A stretch of 64,000 nt of DNA from Deinococcus metallilatus (GTDB lineage Bacteria; Deinococcota; Deinococci; Deinococcales; Deinococcaceae): NCBI RefSeq assembly GCF_004758605.1, contig NZ_CP038510.1, forward strand, positions 612,001 through 676,000. Direction: 5' to 3'. Below the pieces are notes generated by a model, which saw only the letters and a list, made by a program, of their open reading frames with translations, did not search any database and was not told where the DNA came from. Position 1 is the stretch's first letter, and each line of letters begins with the position of its first letter. Positions 8,690 through 21,521 of this stretch are shown here, one piece after another. The position numbers and the translations under genes were made by a program.

Positions 8690-11121
8690 CCTCCGCCCCG
8701 CTGCACGTTCACGTCGTCTGTACCACCCACTGGGACCGCGAGTGGTACCTCAGCGCCGAGCGCTTCCGCTTCCGGCTGGTGCGGACCATGGACGCGGTGC
8801 TCGCCCTGCTGGAGGCCCACCCCAACTACCGCTTCACGCTCGACGGGCAGGCCATCGTGCTGGAGGACTACCTGGAGATTCGCCCCGAGCGTGAGGCGGA
8901 GTTGCGCCGCCACCTCGCCTCCGGGCGGCTGCGGGCGGGGCCGTGGTACGTGCAGCCTGACGAATTTCTGGTGAGCGACGAGGCGCTGCGGCGCAACCTC
9001 GACCTCGGCATGGCGCTCGTGCGCCGCCTCGGTGGCCAGCCGGTGATGGCGGGATACCTGCCCGACGCCTTCGGGCACCTCGCCAATCTGCCCGCGGTGC
9101 TGCGGAGCCGGGGCATCGGCGCGGCCATCTTCACGCGCGGCCCGGACCCCCAGGTCGCCGCCCTCGGCGACTTGTTCTGCTGGCGCGCGCCGGGCGGCGA
9201 GGCGGTCGTGGCGCACCGGCAGCCCATCGGCTACGGCCTGACCCTCTCGGAAGACCCGCAGGCGGCGCGGGCGCAACTCCGGGCGGCGCTGGGCGCACTC
9301 CAGGCCGAGGCGCGCGGCCACGAGCTGCTGTTGCAACTCGGCTCGGACCACAGCCGCCCGCAGCCCTTCGTGCCGGAGCTGATCGGGGCGGTCGGGGCGC
9401 CCTTCACGTTCTCCGACCACGACGCCTACCTCGCCGCCGTGCGCGCGGAGCACCTGACGCTGCCCGTCTACCAGGGCGAGTTGCGCAGCGGCGCGCGTCA
9501 CCCGCTGCTGAGCGGCACGCTCTCGGCGCGGCTGTACCTGAAGCGCCGCAACTTCGCCCTCGATGACCGGCTGCGCTTCACGGCCGAGCCGCTGCTCGCC
9601 CGCGCCGCCCCCTCCGGCGGGGCACCCCCGGAAGCGTACCTGCGCCGCGCCTGGACGCTGCTGGTGCGCAACCACCCCCACGACAGCATCTGCGGGTGCA
9701 GCGTGGATGAGGTTCACGACGAGATGGAGGTGCGCTTTCAGCAGGCCGAGGGCATCGCCGAGGAGCTGGAGCGCGACGCCCTCGCGCGGCTGGCCGGGAG
9801 CCCTGACGCGGGCCGCCTGCTGGTGCTGAACCCGCACGCGGGCGCCTTCCTCGACACCGAGCTGCTGCTGGCGCGCGCCGAGGTCGCCGGGGGGGCCGCG
9901 CGGGTGGGGGGGCAGCCCGCCCAGCTCGGGGCGGTCCGCTCGGCGCTGGTGAGCACCCTCGCCGGTCCCGCCAGCGAGCTGCCCCAGTGGCTGGAGCAAC
10001 TGGAGGACCGCCATCCGGTGCGCTGGCTGAGCTGGACCGTCGCGGGCACCCACCTGCGGGCCGAGGTGGACGAGGGGCCGCGCGCCCCGGACTGCCCCGC
10101 CCCCGACGCGCTGCTCGCCGAGGCCATCGCGCACGGTGTGCGGACGGTGGAGCTGCGGGTCTACCAGACCCGCGCGCGGCTCACTACGGCGCTCGCCGGG
10201 ACGGCCCCCGCGCAGGCGCTCGACCTCGCGGCGGCCTCCGACCTCCCCGCCGAGGGGGCCGGGACGGCCAGGCTGCTGGGGGCGCATCTCGTGGTCGAGG
10301 TGGACCACCAGGACGGCACCCTGCGCGTCACCGAGCGCAAAACGGGCCGCGTCTGGCCGGGGCTGCACGCGCTGCACGACGTGGGCGACCGGGGCGACAC
10401 CTACACCTTCAGTGCCACCCCTGAAGCGCCGATCCGTGCGCGGCTGCTGAGCGCCGAGGTGGCCGAGCGCGGCCCGGTGCGTCAGAGCCTGGACCTTGTC
10501 TACGAACTCCGGCTGCCCGAGGGCCTCACGCCCGAACGCGACGCGCGCAGTCCCGCGACCGTGAGCCTGCTCGTCCGCACCCGCGTGGCACTGTGGGCCG
10601 CGGCGCGGCATGTGGAGTTCAGCACGAGCTTCACCAACACGGCGCGCGACCACCGCCTGCGCGTCCACTTTCCGGGACCGGGTCGCGGCAGCCTGGCCGA
10701 CAGCGCGGGCGTGACGGTGAGCCGCCCCGACCTGCGGCCCAGCGCCGATACCGTCAACTGGGCGGAACAACCTGCCGACGCGCATCCGCTCACGCACTGG
10801 GCGGCCAAGCAGGACCCGGCGGGAAGCTGGGGGGTGGCGGCGCGTGGCCTCAGCGAGTACGGGCATGCCGACGGGCTGAGCCTCACGCTCGTCCGGGCGG
10901 TCGGCTGGCTGTCGCGTGACGACCTTCCGGAACGCCCCAGCCAGGCCGGTCCCCCCTACTCGGTGCCCGGCGCGCAGTGCCTGCGTGCCCTGACGGCCGA
11001 GTACGCCTGGTTTCCCGCCTTTGCGGCGGCCGAGCAACTGAACGCGGCCGCGCTGGCCTATGCCCACCCCCCGCGCGCCTGGCTGGTACCGGCCAGACCG
11101 AGCCCGCCCCCACCACCCTGA
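8686..11121 (+). CDS. Glycoside hydrolase family 38 alpha-mannosidase
   Basis: The 811-residue product begins with the family 38 motif HVVCTTHWDREWY (metal-binding His and Asp) and carries GYLPDAFGHLANLP, where the Asp is in the position of the catalytic nucleophile. NHPHDSICGCSVDEVHDEM follows, as in the MngB (mannosylglycerate hydrolase) branch. It would release mannose from an imported glycoside in the cytoplasm; no signal peptide is present. The GTG at 8686 overlaps the previous stop. The protein ends in a low-complexity SPPPPP soon after EYAWFPAFAAAEQLNA, and may have lost part of the C-terminal beta domain compared with E. coli MngB (877 residues). A repeat shared with position 13315 lies 50 bases downstream. 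Confidence 0.85.
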   Translation: MTSAPLHVHVVCTTHWDREWYLSAERFRFRLVRTMDAVLALLEAHPNYRFTLDGQAIVLEDYLEIRPEREAELRRHLASGRLRAGPWYVQPDEFLVSDEALRRNLDLGMALVRRLGGQPVMAGYLPDAFGHLANLPAVLRSRGIGAAIFTRGPDPQVAALGDLFCWRAPGGEAVVAHRQPIGYGLTLSEDPQAARAQLRAALGALQAEARGHELLLQLGSDHSRPQPFVPELIGAVGAPFTFSDHDAYLAAVRAEHLTLPVYQGELRSGARHPLLSGTLSARLYLKRRNFALDDRLRFTAEPLLARAAPSGGAPPEAYLRRAWTLLVRNHPHDSICGCSVDEVHDEMEVRFQQAEGIAEELERDALARLAGSPDAGRLLVLNPHAGAFLDTELLLARAEVAGGAARVGGQPAQLGAVRSALVSTLAGPASELPQWLEQLEDRHPVRWLSWTVAGTHLRAEVDEGPRAPDCPAPDALLAEAIAHGVRTVELRVYQTRARLTTALAGTAPAQALDLAAASDLPAEGAGTARLLGAHLVVEVDHQDGTLRVTERKTGRVWPGLHALHDVGDRGDTYTFSATPEAPIRARLLSAEVAERGPVRQSLDLVYELRLPEGLTPERDARSPATVSLLVRTRVALWAAARHVEFSTSFTNTARDHRLRVHFPGPGRGSLADSAGVTVSRPDLRPSADTVNWAEQPADAHPLTHWAAKQDPAGSWGVAARGLSEYGHADGLSLTLVRAVGWLSRDDLPERPSQAGPPYSVPGAQCLRALTAEYAWFPAFAAAEQLNAAALAYAHPPRAWLVPARPSPPPPP

Positions 11122-11170
11122 AGGGAGCGGGTGGAAAGGCTTTGACCTGCACGAAGAGTTGCCTGAACTG

Positions 11171-11220
11171 AAGAAGGCCATCTCAGACGGTCCGTCTCGC
11201 CGGGGCTTTCGGGATGGACC
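11171..11220. repeat. 50-bp imperfect direct repeat, copy 1
   Basis: This 50-base stretch matches 13315-13364 at 37 of 50 positions, with a perfect core GTCCGTCTCGCC; nearly all differences are transitions. The two copies flank the MFS transporter/regulator pair. The second copy adjoins an ISL3-type transposase remnant, so these may be decayed IS-derived sequences. Confidence 0.5.
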
Positions 11221-11247
11221 CCTCAGCTCATGCCAGCCCAGGCCACC

Positions 11248-12504
11248 TCAGCCCGCCGGTGGACTCCGCCCGGCGTCCACGGCGGGTTCTTCCGTTCGGG
11301 CGGGTAGGAACACGAGCGCCACCAGTCCCCCAAGCAGCGTGATGCACGCGGCGATGACGAGCATCCGCACGGTCCCCACCTGTGGCCCGATCAGGCCCGC
11401 TGTCGCCGTGGCCAGCACCCCCACAAGGGCGTTGGTCGTCCCCAGGGCGCCGTACACCCGGCCCCGGTAGGCGTCCGGGGTCACCGTCTGAAGCATGGTT
11501 GCCAGGGCGACGTTCGAGATCACCATCGGCACACCCAGGAGCGGCACCAGGGCGAACATGAGGGGCAGGGACGACCCGCTGTACATCCGCAGCATCAAGC
11601 TGCCGACGAGGAGCGTCCCGAACGCGATCAGGGCGCGTGGGGGAACCCGCCCACTCAGCCAGGCGGACGCGGCGCTTCCCAGGAGCGCGCCGAGGCCACC
11701 CAGGGTGCTGAGCAGGCCGATGGTCCGAGCGTCGGCGTGCAGGACGGAGATCAGGAACGGCGTATAGAACGGGTCGACCAGCGTGCCGCCCAGACTCGTG
11801 ACGCTCAGGACCGCCATCAGGGTCAGGATGACCGGGCTGCGCCGGATGACGCTCAGCCCCTCGCGCCATTCGCGGCCCAGGTCCCGCCAGGTGTGCAGCA
11901 GGGAGGCGGCCTGGATGGGGAGGTCCGGCGCAGCGGGCGCCGATCCCTGGAGGCGCAGGAAGCTCAGGGCCGCGACGACGAACGACGCCGCATCAAAGAG
12001 CACGACACCGGGAATGCCAAGGCTGGCGATGAGGACGCCTCCGATCAGCGGGCCCACTAAGCGCGCGCCCGTCGTGCCCAGGGACAGCGCCGCGTTGGCC
12101 TTCATCAGGTCCTCCGGGGGGACGAGGGACGGGAGCAGGGCGCCCGCGACCGGGGTGGACAGCGTACTGACGGTCAGCTCCACGAAGGTGACCACGTACG
12201 CGACCCACACCAGGCCGGGCCGCGGAGCGAGCAGCAGTAGCATCATCACAAGCCCCTGGATCAGGTGCGTGTACACCAGCAGGTGCTGGCGGTCCCAGCG
12301 GTCCGCGAGCACGCCCGCAAATGAGCTAAACAGCAGGCCCGGCAGGTAGTAGGCCAGGGCGAGCAGGGCTGTGGCGAGGGTGGAGCCCGTCTCCTGGTAC
12401 AGGAAGTACGGCAGGGCGAGCAGCAAAGCACGGTCCCCGATGAGGGAGATCACCTCGCCGAGCCAGAGCCGGCGGAAGTTGGGAAGGGTCAGCGCGGTGA
12501 ACAT
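11248..12504 (-). CDS. MFS transporter, probable drug exporter
   Basis: The 418-residue membrane protein has about twelve hydrophobic segments and the MFS motif A after helix 2 (GVLADRWDRQHLLV). The overall pattern (MFTALTLPNFRRLWLGEVIS at the start) resembles the MFS_3/enterobactin-exporter-like and macrolide-efflux-like group. It is divergently transcribed from an ArsR/HTH-type regulator with only 42 bases between the starts, which suggests local control by that regulator. The ATG at 12504 is chosen because AGGAGG lies seven bases before it. Confidence 0.85.
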   Translation of the reverse strand: MFTALTLPNFRRLWLGEVISLIGDRALLLALPYFLYQETGSTLATALLALAYYLPGLLFSSFAGVLADRWDRQHLLVYTHLIQGLVMMLLLLAPRPGLVWVAYVVTFVELTVSTLSTPVAGALLPSLVPPEDLMKANAALSLGTTGARLVGPLIGGVLIASLGIPGVVLFDAASFVVAALSFLRLQGSAPAAPDLPIQAASLLHTWRDLGREWREGLSVIRRSPVILTLMAVLSVTSLGGTLVDPFYTPFLISVLHADARTIGLLSTLGGLGALLGSAASAWLSGRVPPRALIAFGTLLVGSLMLRMYSGSSLPLMFALVPLLGVPMVISNVALATMLQTVTPDAYRGRVYGALGTTNALVGVLATATAGLIGPQVGTVRMLVIAACITLLGGLVALVFLPARTEEPAVDAGRSPPAG

Positions 12505-12532
12505 GGCGTCCTCCTGGGACGCAGGGTGCGCG

Positions 12533-12544
12533 GTACCCTGGTAC
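12533..12544. promoter_or_regulatory. Inverted repeat in divergent MFS/regulator promoter
   Basis: GTACC and GGTAC flank a two-base centre between the divergent start codons. The overlapping TACCCT (12534-12539) is a plausible -10 for the + strand regulator, seven bases before its ATG. A regulator bound here could control both genes. The arms are short, so this is tentative. Confidence 0.35.
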
Positions 12545-12546
12545 AA

Positions 12547-13236
12547 ATGACACGGGACGATTCACCCAGGGTATGGCAACGCCTGGACGACCCCGAGGCA
12601 GCACGAATCCTCGCGGACGCGCAGGCACGGCGATACTTCGAGCCGTTCATCTGGCGGGAGCGGCGGGTGACCGACGTGGCTGCGGAGCTGGGCGTCACGA
12701 AGAACGCCATGCTGTACCAGGTGAACAAGCTGCTCCGCCTGGGCCTGCTGGAAGTGACCCGCACTCAGCCGCGGGGCGGACGGGCCATTCGGTATTACCG
12801 GTCCTCGTCGCCGGGCTACTTCGTGCCGTTCGCCTCGACTTCGGCCGAGTCCATTCATGCGCTGTACGAATCCTCCCTGGACAACACGCGCCGCTCGGTC
12901 CTGTCGCTGCTGACACGGGCATGGAGCACCCTGGCCGAGGACCCCCGGTGGTTCGGGCTGTACACGTACGGTGATGAGGAGGGCCTCAAGAGTCACGCGC
13001 TCCTGCCGGTGCGGCCCGCTTCGCCAGCACGCGGGATGCAGCCGTGGCTGCTGCAAGACGACGTGCCCGCCGTGTGGGACAATACAGCGCCCCTATACCT
13101 CTCCAAAGCGAGTGCCAAGCGGCTCCAGCGTGACCTGCATGACCTGCATGTGAAATATCAGGCCTTGCAGGAGGACGCGACTGGGGAGGTGTACGTCCTG
13201 CGTCTCACGCTGGCCCCTGTCCTCGAGAGTGGTTAG
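12547..13236 (+). CDS. Winged-helix (ArsR-like) transcriptional regulator
   Basis: The 229-residue protein has a winged HTH in residues 35-90 (RRVTDVAAELGVTKNAMLYQ, then LLEVTRTQPRGGRAIRYYR for the wing) followed by a 130-residue domain I do not recognise. Similar two-part proteins with an ArsR-like HTH often regulate the adjacent exporter, here the divergent MFS gene. I prefer the ATG at 12547; a GTG at 12526 is possible. With the nearby TACCCT element the mRNA would be leaderless. No metal-binding Cys cluster typical of ArsR sensors is present, so the signal is probably an organic compound. Confidence 0.72.
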   Translation: MTRDDSPRVWQRLDDPEAARILADAQARRYFEPFIWRERRVTDVAAELGVTKNAMLYQVNKLLRLGLLEVTRTQPRGGRAIRYYRSSSPGYFVPFASTSAESIHALYESSLDNTRRSVLSLLTRAWSTLAEDPRWFGLYTYGDEEGLKSHALLPVRPASPARGMQPWLLQDDVPAVWDNTAPLYLSKASAKRLQRDLHDLHVKYQALQEDATGEVYVLRLTLAPVLESG

Positions 13237-13314
13237 GGCGGTGCGGGCTGGAACAGAATGTCGTCCCAGCGGTCTATCCGGTCAAGAGCGGCCACAGTCA
13301 GACGCGCCAATGGG

Positions 13315-13364
13315 GAGAAGGTCATTTCGAACAGTCCGTCTCGCCAGGACTTCCTGAATGAATC
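13315..13364. repeat. 50-bp imperfect direct repeat, copy 2
   Basis: Second copy of the repeat at 11171-11220 (37/50 identical, same orientation). It lies inside the decayed end of an ISL3-like transposase remnant. Confidence 0.5.
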
Positions 13365-13372
13365 ACTGATGG

Positions 13373-13560
13373 ACGTTTCCGGGCAGATGCGCTTAGAACG
13401 CGCATCAAGGTGTAGCCCTGACTCACAAGGGGGCAGTGCTCGCACCGCCCCTGCACGAACTGCTGGTCAGCATCCGTCAGCCCATCCCGGGGTGTGGTCA
13501 GGAGCCGCGTCAATGCCTTCAAGTTGAAGTCCTTGCGCCGGACACGTGGGCGCCCGGGCT
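13373..13560 (-). pseudogene. ISL3-family transposase remnant
   Basis: The minus strand reads GLKPGRPRVRRKDFNLKALT, then LLTTPRDGLTDADQQFVQ and CEHCPLVSQGYTLMRV. This matches the central linker of ISL3-type transposases, where a run of Leu-rich sequence is followed by a short acidic loop and a CP(x)V...Y.L motif. Only about 60 residues survive and the flanks are in other frames. It overlaps the 3' end of the MliC-like gene slightly. Confidence 0.5.
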
Positions 13561-13872
13561 TCAGCCCTCCTGGCACTGGTGCAGGGACGTGATCGCCCCC
13601 AGGGACTCACCCCGGTAAAGTTCGGCGGTCCGGCCGTTGATCCACCAAGTGTACCCCGCTCCCACGTAGCGGGCTCCCGAGCCGGAGGCGGCCTGATTCA
13701 TCTCCAGCACCCGCCCGCCGACCACCACCCGGGCGTGCGGGCCAGCATAGGTGGCCTGAATGCGAATGTTCCCGGCGCAGACGTAGCGTGCGTGGAGGCC
13801 ACCCCCTCCACCCGCCGACGCGGGGGAAGCGAAACCGAGGGCGAGCAGCAGGGCGGCGCGGCACTTGTTCAT
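13561..13872 (-). CDS. MliC-like lysozyme-inhibitor domain protein, secreted
   Basis: The 103-residue precursor has a signal peptide (MNKCRAALLLALGFASPASA) and a mature domain with the MliC/PliC pattern: YVCAG near the start, a VVVGGRVLEM strand, the AASGSGARYVGAGYTWW loop and a C-terminal CQ. Known MliC proteins bind C-type lysozymes through a conserved Ser-Gly and Lys segment; here the loop SGSGARY retains the shape. Cys32 and Cys100 could form the usual disulfide. It has no lipobox, so it should be free in the envelope. A second MliC-like protein, a lipoprotein, lies at 42397-42840. Its 3' end abuts an ISL3 remnant. Confidence 0.65.
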   Translation of the reverse strand: MNKCRAALLLALGFASPASAGGGGGLHARYVCAGNIRIQATYAGPHARVVVGGRVLEMNQAASGSGARYVGAGYTWWINGRTAELYRGESLGAITSLHQCQEG

Positions 13873-14266
13873 CGGAGTCTCCTGGGGACATCTGGACTGT
13901 CCAGCGGAAGGCGGCTACGGGCCGGACTGAGCCGTGCGGACGGGACCGCGTGGGCCCACCCGGACTCAGAGCGTGTTTGAAAGGGCGCCAGAGGGGGCAA
14001 GGCGGCGACTTCCATGCTAACCGTGGTGCTGGTTGGTGGCCATGCCGTGAACGTCTGAAATAATAAAAGTGTTTAGCTTACATATTCTACTCCTTGACCT
14101 GGCGCACGCCCTCGGATGAGGCGCCGTGGGATGAGCAGCGTCAGCGGCAGCCAACTGGTCGTGTCGAGCCCCTTGCGGCTATTCCGGTATGACTGCCACA
14201 TACGCTGCTGCTGCCCGGCGTCCAGGTCGGGAAGTTTGAGGTCGTGCCGTTGGGGTAACCCCTCCA
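13873..14266. other. Gene-poor stretch
   Basis: No convincing gene. An AT-rich segment (about 14055-14095) stands out from the GC-rich surroundings. On the minus strand 14073-14265 reads as an open frame containing RMWQSYRNSRKGLDTTSWLP, which I do not recognise. The sequence GCGTGTTTGAAAGGG near 13973 resembles the end of the IS remnant at 1655 and may be an IS scar. Confidence 0.4.
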
Positions 14267-14986
14267 TCAATCTGTGGAGGAGGTCGGATTGACCGCAGGA
14301 CCCACCGCGCCACGGGAGGCCACAACCACGGCGGCCAAGATCACCAGCGCCAGCAGGCCACCGTACAGGAAGGCATGATCCGCAAACCGCGCGCTCAGGA
14401 AGCTCGCCACCGGGTAGGAGAAGGCCCACCACAGGTGACTCCACGCGAAGTGCGCCCCATACACCCGCCCCTGTGCGGCCTCCTCGGTGCGCTCGGCGAG
14501 CAGCGTCTCGGTCGGCAGGTTCACCCAGTTCTGCCCGACCCCCGCCACCAGCCACAGCGCCATCAACGGCGCCAGCGACACCACGTCCGCGGGCAGGATC
14601 GCCAGCGACGTGAGCAGCGCCCCCACCAGGATGAAGGCCGTCCTCGGCACGCGCCTTCCTGCCGCCCCCACCGCGAGCGAGGCGACCGTGGCCCCCAGGC
14701 CGTAGAGCGCCATCACCCAGCCGTACTGCGCCTCCCCCACCCCCAGGTTCAGCCCCCCCTGCACCCGCACCACTGTCACCACCAGAATCAGCGCGCCCGC
14801 GACGGCGGCTACCAGTTCCATCAAGAGCGCGAAGCGGATCGGCGCATCCCGCCACAACCGCGCCGTGCCGTCCCGCACGTCCGCGAGGGTGCTGCGCTCC
14901 ACTTCCCTCCGCTGCGCCCGCAGCCTGGGCAGGGTGAGCATCAGCAGACCCGCCAGATCTCCGATTCGGGGGCCAGCCACGGGGGT
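14267..14986 (-). pseudogene. MFS transporter, C-terminal half only
   Basis: The minus-strand frame encodes about 238 residues with six hydrophobic helices and MFS-like features (RDAPIRFALLMELVAAVAGA, then VVRVQGGLNLGVGEAQYGWV, GLGATVASLAVGAAGRRVP). This corresponds to the second half of a 12-helix transporter. The N-terminal half is absent; instead the frame runs without a stop back into a quinoprotein dehydrogenase fragment at 14987-15193. A GTG at 14980 could start a 237-residue product, but it would be half a transporter. Confidence 0.7.
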
Positions 14987-15193
14987 ACACCAATCGACTT
15001 CACCCGTGAACAGCAGATTCTGCCTGGGGTCATCCGCCGGGCCGTTCCACTCTGCCCCACCCTGTGAACCGGGGCAGAAGCGGGTGGGTTCTGCCGACAG
15101 CAGTGTTTTCGTGTTCAGCAGGGTGGTGACTGGCGTCCGGTAAAGCTGGCGCCCGCTTGTCAGGTCGAAGCCGTACAGGTAGACCTGCCGCGG
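14987..15193 (-). pseudogene. PQQ-dependent dehydrogenase fragment
   Basis: There is no start codon, but the minus strand reads YLYGFDLTSGRQLYRTPVTT, then FCPGSQGGAEWNGPADDP and NLLFTGEVDWCTPVAG. The string CPG..GG.EWNGPA.DP...L is characteristic of membrane or periplasmic PQQ-dependent alcohol/glucose dehydrogenases. Only about 69 residues remain. It begins right after the stop of the 145-residue gene upstream, in the same frame, and runs in frame into the MFS remnant. This looks like a deletion that joined two unrelated genes. Confidence 0.65.
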
Positions 15194-15631
15194 TCAGGGC
15201 GTGCCGATCGCTTGAAGCTCCCGCAGTGCGGCCTGCGCGCGCGTCGCGTCCGCCTGCACGACGTCGGCGCTGCGGTGGGCGTCGATGGCGCTGGTGAGGG
15301 CCACCAGGGCCGCCTGCGCCTCACGGAACCCGCCCGGGTTCAGTTGCCGCAGTAGCGTCGCCGCGTCCAGTTCCGATTGCGCCTGCCGGGCAGCACTCCG
15401 GGCCGCAGCGAGGCTGCTGGTGTTGCCCTGCTGCGCGCGGGCGTACTCCAGCGGGACGATCTCCAGCGCGCCGGAGGCCTGGCGGACGTGCTCCACCTCT
15501 GGCCCCACCAGGCTGGCGAGGGTCGGCTCGGGCGCGGTGGCGCGCCCTGCGACGAAGCCCAGTGCCAGCCCCACGAGGGCCGCGGCGGTGACGAGCAGGG
15601 GGGACAGCTTGCGTTGACGGCGGTACAGCAT
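15194..15631 (-). CDS. Membrane-anchored small protein in iron operon
   Basis: The 145-residue product has one N-terminal membrane helix (LSPLLVTAAALVGLALGFVAG) preceded by basic residues, then about 110 residues that look alpha-helical and rich in Ala and Gln, probably outside the membrane. I do not recognise the family. It is the last gene of the iron-permease operon, 71 bases after the hydantoinase-like gene. The ATG at 15631 is chosen because AAGGAGA precedes it at a good distance. Helical periplasmic domains also occur in its operon partners, so it may contact them. Confidence 0.6.
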   Translation of the reverse strand: MLYRRQRKLSPLLVTAAALVGLALGFVAGRATAPEPTLASLVGPEVEHVRQASGALEIVPLEYARAQQGNTSSLAAARSAARQAQSELDAATLLRQLNPGGFREAQAALVALTSAIDAHRSADVVQADATRAQAALRELQAIGTP

Positions 15632-15702
15632 CCGGTTGATTCTCCTTCTTGGGGGCATGGCGCCAAGGCAGGCCGTCCTGATCGCTCCCTGCCGCGTGAC
15701 GC

Positions 15703-17784
<2,082 letters not shown>

Positions 17785-17808
17785 GACAGTGCCTCTGCGG
17801 CGGCGCGC

Positions 17809-19008
<1,200 letters not shown>

Positions 19009-19010
19009 GC

Positions 19011-20003
<993 letters not shown>

Positions 20004-20010
20004 GACCAGC

Positions 20011-20039
20011 ACTCTAGGAAGCTGGCTCACCAAAGTCAA
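20011..20039 (-). promoter_or_regulatory. Sigma-70-type promoter of iron operon
   Basis: On the minus strand TTGACT (-35, 20034-20039) and TAGAGT (-10, 20011-20016) are separated by 17 bases. The -10 ends seven bases before the ATG at 20003, so the mRNA is predicted to be leaderless. Confidence 0.65.
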
Positions 20040-20040
20040 C

Positions 20041-20057
20041 CAATTCACTCGGAATTG
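20041..20057. promoter_or_regulatory. Inverted repeat next to iron-operon -35 box
   Basis: CAATTC and GAATTG flank five bases, one base upstream of the -35 box. The location fits an operator or activator site, possibly for an iron-responsive regulator of the Fur or DtxR type. The sequence is not a clear match to either consensus, so the protein is unknown. Confidence 0.4.
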
Positions 20058-20217
20058 TAGGATTTACCTTCAGAGGGACGGACAGGACAGGGGGAGAAAT
20101 AAGATGAACCAGGTTACCCTTCACTTGGTCTCCCGCCACGACAACTTGTCACGTCGACGCAGTCACGAGCCGAATATGAAGAGCCACCGGACAAGCCCCA
20201 GCAGGCTGACCTGTGGG

Positions 20218-21471
20218 TCACTCCAGATGGAAGGATCGTCGGTCCCCCTGCGCCGGTGTGGCGGAGAGCGCGAGCGGCAGGATGAGGGCGGCACTCTGGG
20301 TGGGCAGCACGCCCTGCCACGCCCGGATGAGATCACGGTAGGCCGTGCCCACCGGACGCACGCGCCGCTCCAGGTCGTACAGCCCCACCGGGTAGGGGCG
20401 CAGGTTTCGCTCCCGCAGCCCAGTGTCCCAATCCATCTGGTCGGTCAGCGAGTACCACGTGAAGCCCATCACCGGCACGCCGTCATTCCGGATCTTCAGG
20501 ACATTGGCCCAGACCTTGGTCAGCCAGTCGACGGCCTCTCTTCCGCGAGGTCCCTGGGGCGCGTTCGTCTCGGTGTGCATGACCGGCAGCCGGTAGCGCT
20601 CAAAGTACTCCCGGGTGATGAGGGCATACCCGAACACGTCCCCGGAGGCTTCCAGATGCCCGTCCGGGAACACGCAATGCTCGTTCGTCGCGTAATAGTC
20701 GTTCCCCATCACGCAGTGCGGCTTGAGCTGATGCTTCAGGAAAAACGTGTACTCCTGGTGGGAGAGGTCATTGTCCAGCAGGTATTCGAGCATCCTCGCG
20801 CTCACGTCCCGCCCGTAGTTCAGGTCCAGGGACAGAAACCGCGTCTCGTTGAGGAAAGCTTCCTGGGCCAGCACCTCCGGCACGCGGGCGTGGAACTGCT
20901 CGGTGGACTCGCTCTGGATGAACAGGGCGTCCGGACGCACGCCGAGGATCGCGTGCATGGCCAGGACGTTAGCCCGCACGAGATGCTTCAGGGCCGTGAC
21001 AAAGCCCCGGTCCGTGGTGAGCTCCTCGTTCCACCAGCCGTACTTTCCGCTGAAGAGGGCGCAGATGTACATCTCATTGACCGGGGTGTACAGCTGAATC
21101 CAGGGGTAACGGTGCGCGAACGCCCCCGCGTACTGCGCGAACAGCTCCGGGAAGTCCGGATTCTGGAAATCGCCGAGCCAGTCCGGCACCCCGAAGTGGC
21201 ACAGGTCCGCGATGACCGTGAGGTTCCGCCGCCTGAGCGCCCCGAAGGTCGCGTCCGGGAAGGACCAGTCGTACCGCCCGGGACCAACGAATGTTCGGTG
21301 GAGGGGAGCACCGTAGCGCAGGGCGTTGACGCCGATCTCCAGGGCGAGGTCGAAGTCCAGCTCGTAGTGTTCGTCGTGCCCGCAGTCCCGCATCTGGTCC
21401 ACTCGCACGCGCCCGCCCTGAAGTGTCGGATCGCTGTTCTCGATGCCCGTCGCGAACATGAAGCGGTTCAT
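20218..21471 (-). CDS. Family 1-like glycoside hydrolase (beta-glucosidase-like)
   Basis: The 417-residue protein resembles GH1/clan A hydrolases. TPVNEMYICALF supplies the NE acid/base pair, and MHTETNAPQGPRG holds the likely nucleophile Glu in the position of the usual TENG motif. GINALRYG-like and CHFGVPDWLG segments match the barrel strands. It is shorter than classical GH1 enzymes (about 450 residues) and belongs to a divergent branch, so substrate is uncertain. The ATG at 21471 is chosen because CAGGAGGG precedes it. Its upstream neighbour is a truncated FAD oxidoreductase; no sugar transporter adjoins. Confidence 0.72.
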   Translation of the reverse strand: MNRFMFATGIENSDPTLQGGRVRVDQMRDCGHDEHYELDFDLALEIGVNALRYGAPLHRTFVGPGRYDWSFPDATFGALRRRNLTVIADLCHFGVPDWLGDFQNPDFPELFAQYAGAFAHRYPWIQLYTPVNEMYICALFSGKYGWWNEELTTDRGFVTALKHLVRANVLAMHAILGVRPDALFIQSESTEQFHARVPEVLAQEAFLNETRFLSLDLNYGRDVSARMLEYLLDNDLSHQEYTFFLKHQLKPHCVMGNDYYATNEHCVFPDGHLEASGDVFGYALITREYFERYRLPVMHTETNAPQGPRGREAVDWLTKVWANVLKIRNDGVPVMGFTWYSLTDQMDWDTGLRERNLRPYPVGLYDLERRVRPVGTAYRDLIRAWQGVLPTQSAALILPLALSATPAQGDRRSFHLE

Positions 21472-21521
21472 CTCGTGTTCCCTCCTGTAAGGAGACGGGG
21501 TGAGTCCATCCCCGGGGTCCA

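Noticed and set aside
8557..11181. 874-residue minus-strand frame opposite the mannosidase
   Set aside because: It mirrors the GH38 gene; composition is unlike a real protein and no motif is present.
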